A stretch of DNA of 7,133 bases from CAYXSX01 sp964493095. Lineage in GTDB: Bacteria > Pseudomonadota > Alphaproteobacteria > Micavibrionales > Micavibrionaceae. Where the stretch lies: the NCBI GenBank assembly GCA_964493095.1, contig CAZBNG010000099.1:1-7133 (forward strand), written 5' to 3'. Each line of letters starts with the position of its first letter. Position 1 is the first letter of the stretch. The notes under the pieces are model-generated. The model ran no database searches. It had not been told where the DNA came from and saw nothing but the letters and a program-made list of their open reading frames with translations. A program made the position numbers and the translations under genes. Of the stretch, positions 7,091 through 7,133 are shown in pieces.

Positions 7091-7133
7091 GCTCTACTAA
7101 CAGCACATAAATAAAAAAAAACCAAGATATAAG

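Overview
The window looks like a stretch of alphaproteobacterial chromosome carrying one co-directional housekeeping operon. The gene order ntrY-ntrX-trkA-D-amino-acid transaminase is a well-known alphaproteobacterial arrangement, usually preceded by ntrB-ntrC and often followed by hfq. The NtrY and NtrX sequences carry family signatures (the NtrY phospho-acceptor region, and DIWLQGS in the NtrX receiver). Base composition is moderately GC-rich by eye (not counted). I cannot name a genus.

Layout, all on the + strand: a short leader (1-173); ntrY, a membrane histidine kinase (about 174-2609); ntrX, its AAA+ response regulator (2614-4074); trkA, the NAD-binding regulatory subunit of a potassium uptake system (4126-5502); a fold-type IV PLP enzyme of the D-amino-acid transaminase type (5506-6384); and a HAD-superfamily phosphatase resembling phosphoglycolate phosphatase (6389-7045). 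An 88-base tail (7046-7133) has an imperfect hairpin and a possible promoter. The next gene lies outside; hfq would be the guess from gene order alone.

Gene spacing is tight (4, 51, 3 and 4 bases), so the five genes are probably one transcript. Only the ntrX-trkA gap could hold a separate promoter, and I see no convincing one there. Functionally, NtrY and NtrX form a two-component system linked in this class to nitrogen, redox and envelope responses. TrkA controls potassium entry. The last two genes are metabolic enzymes with no obvious direct link to the sensor pair.

I found no mobile element, CRISPR array, RNA gene or evidence of recent transfer, and no new multi-gene system. The points worth a second look are residue-level and boundary questions: the uncertain ntrY start, the absence of the sigma-54 contact motif in NtrX (normal for this family), a His-to-Phe change in the transaminase carboxylate-binding motif, the HAD gene at the operon end, and the putative promoter in the tail.
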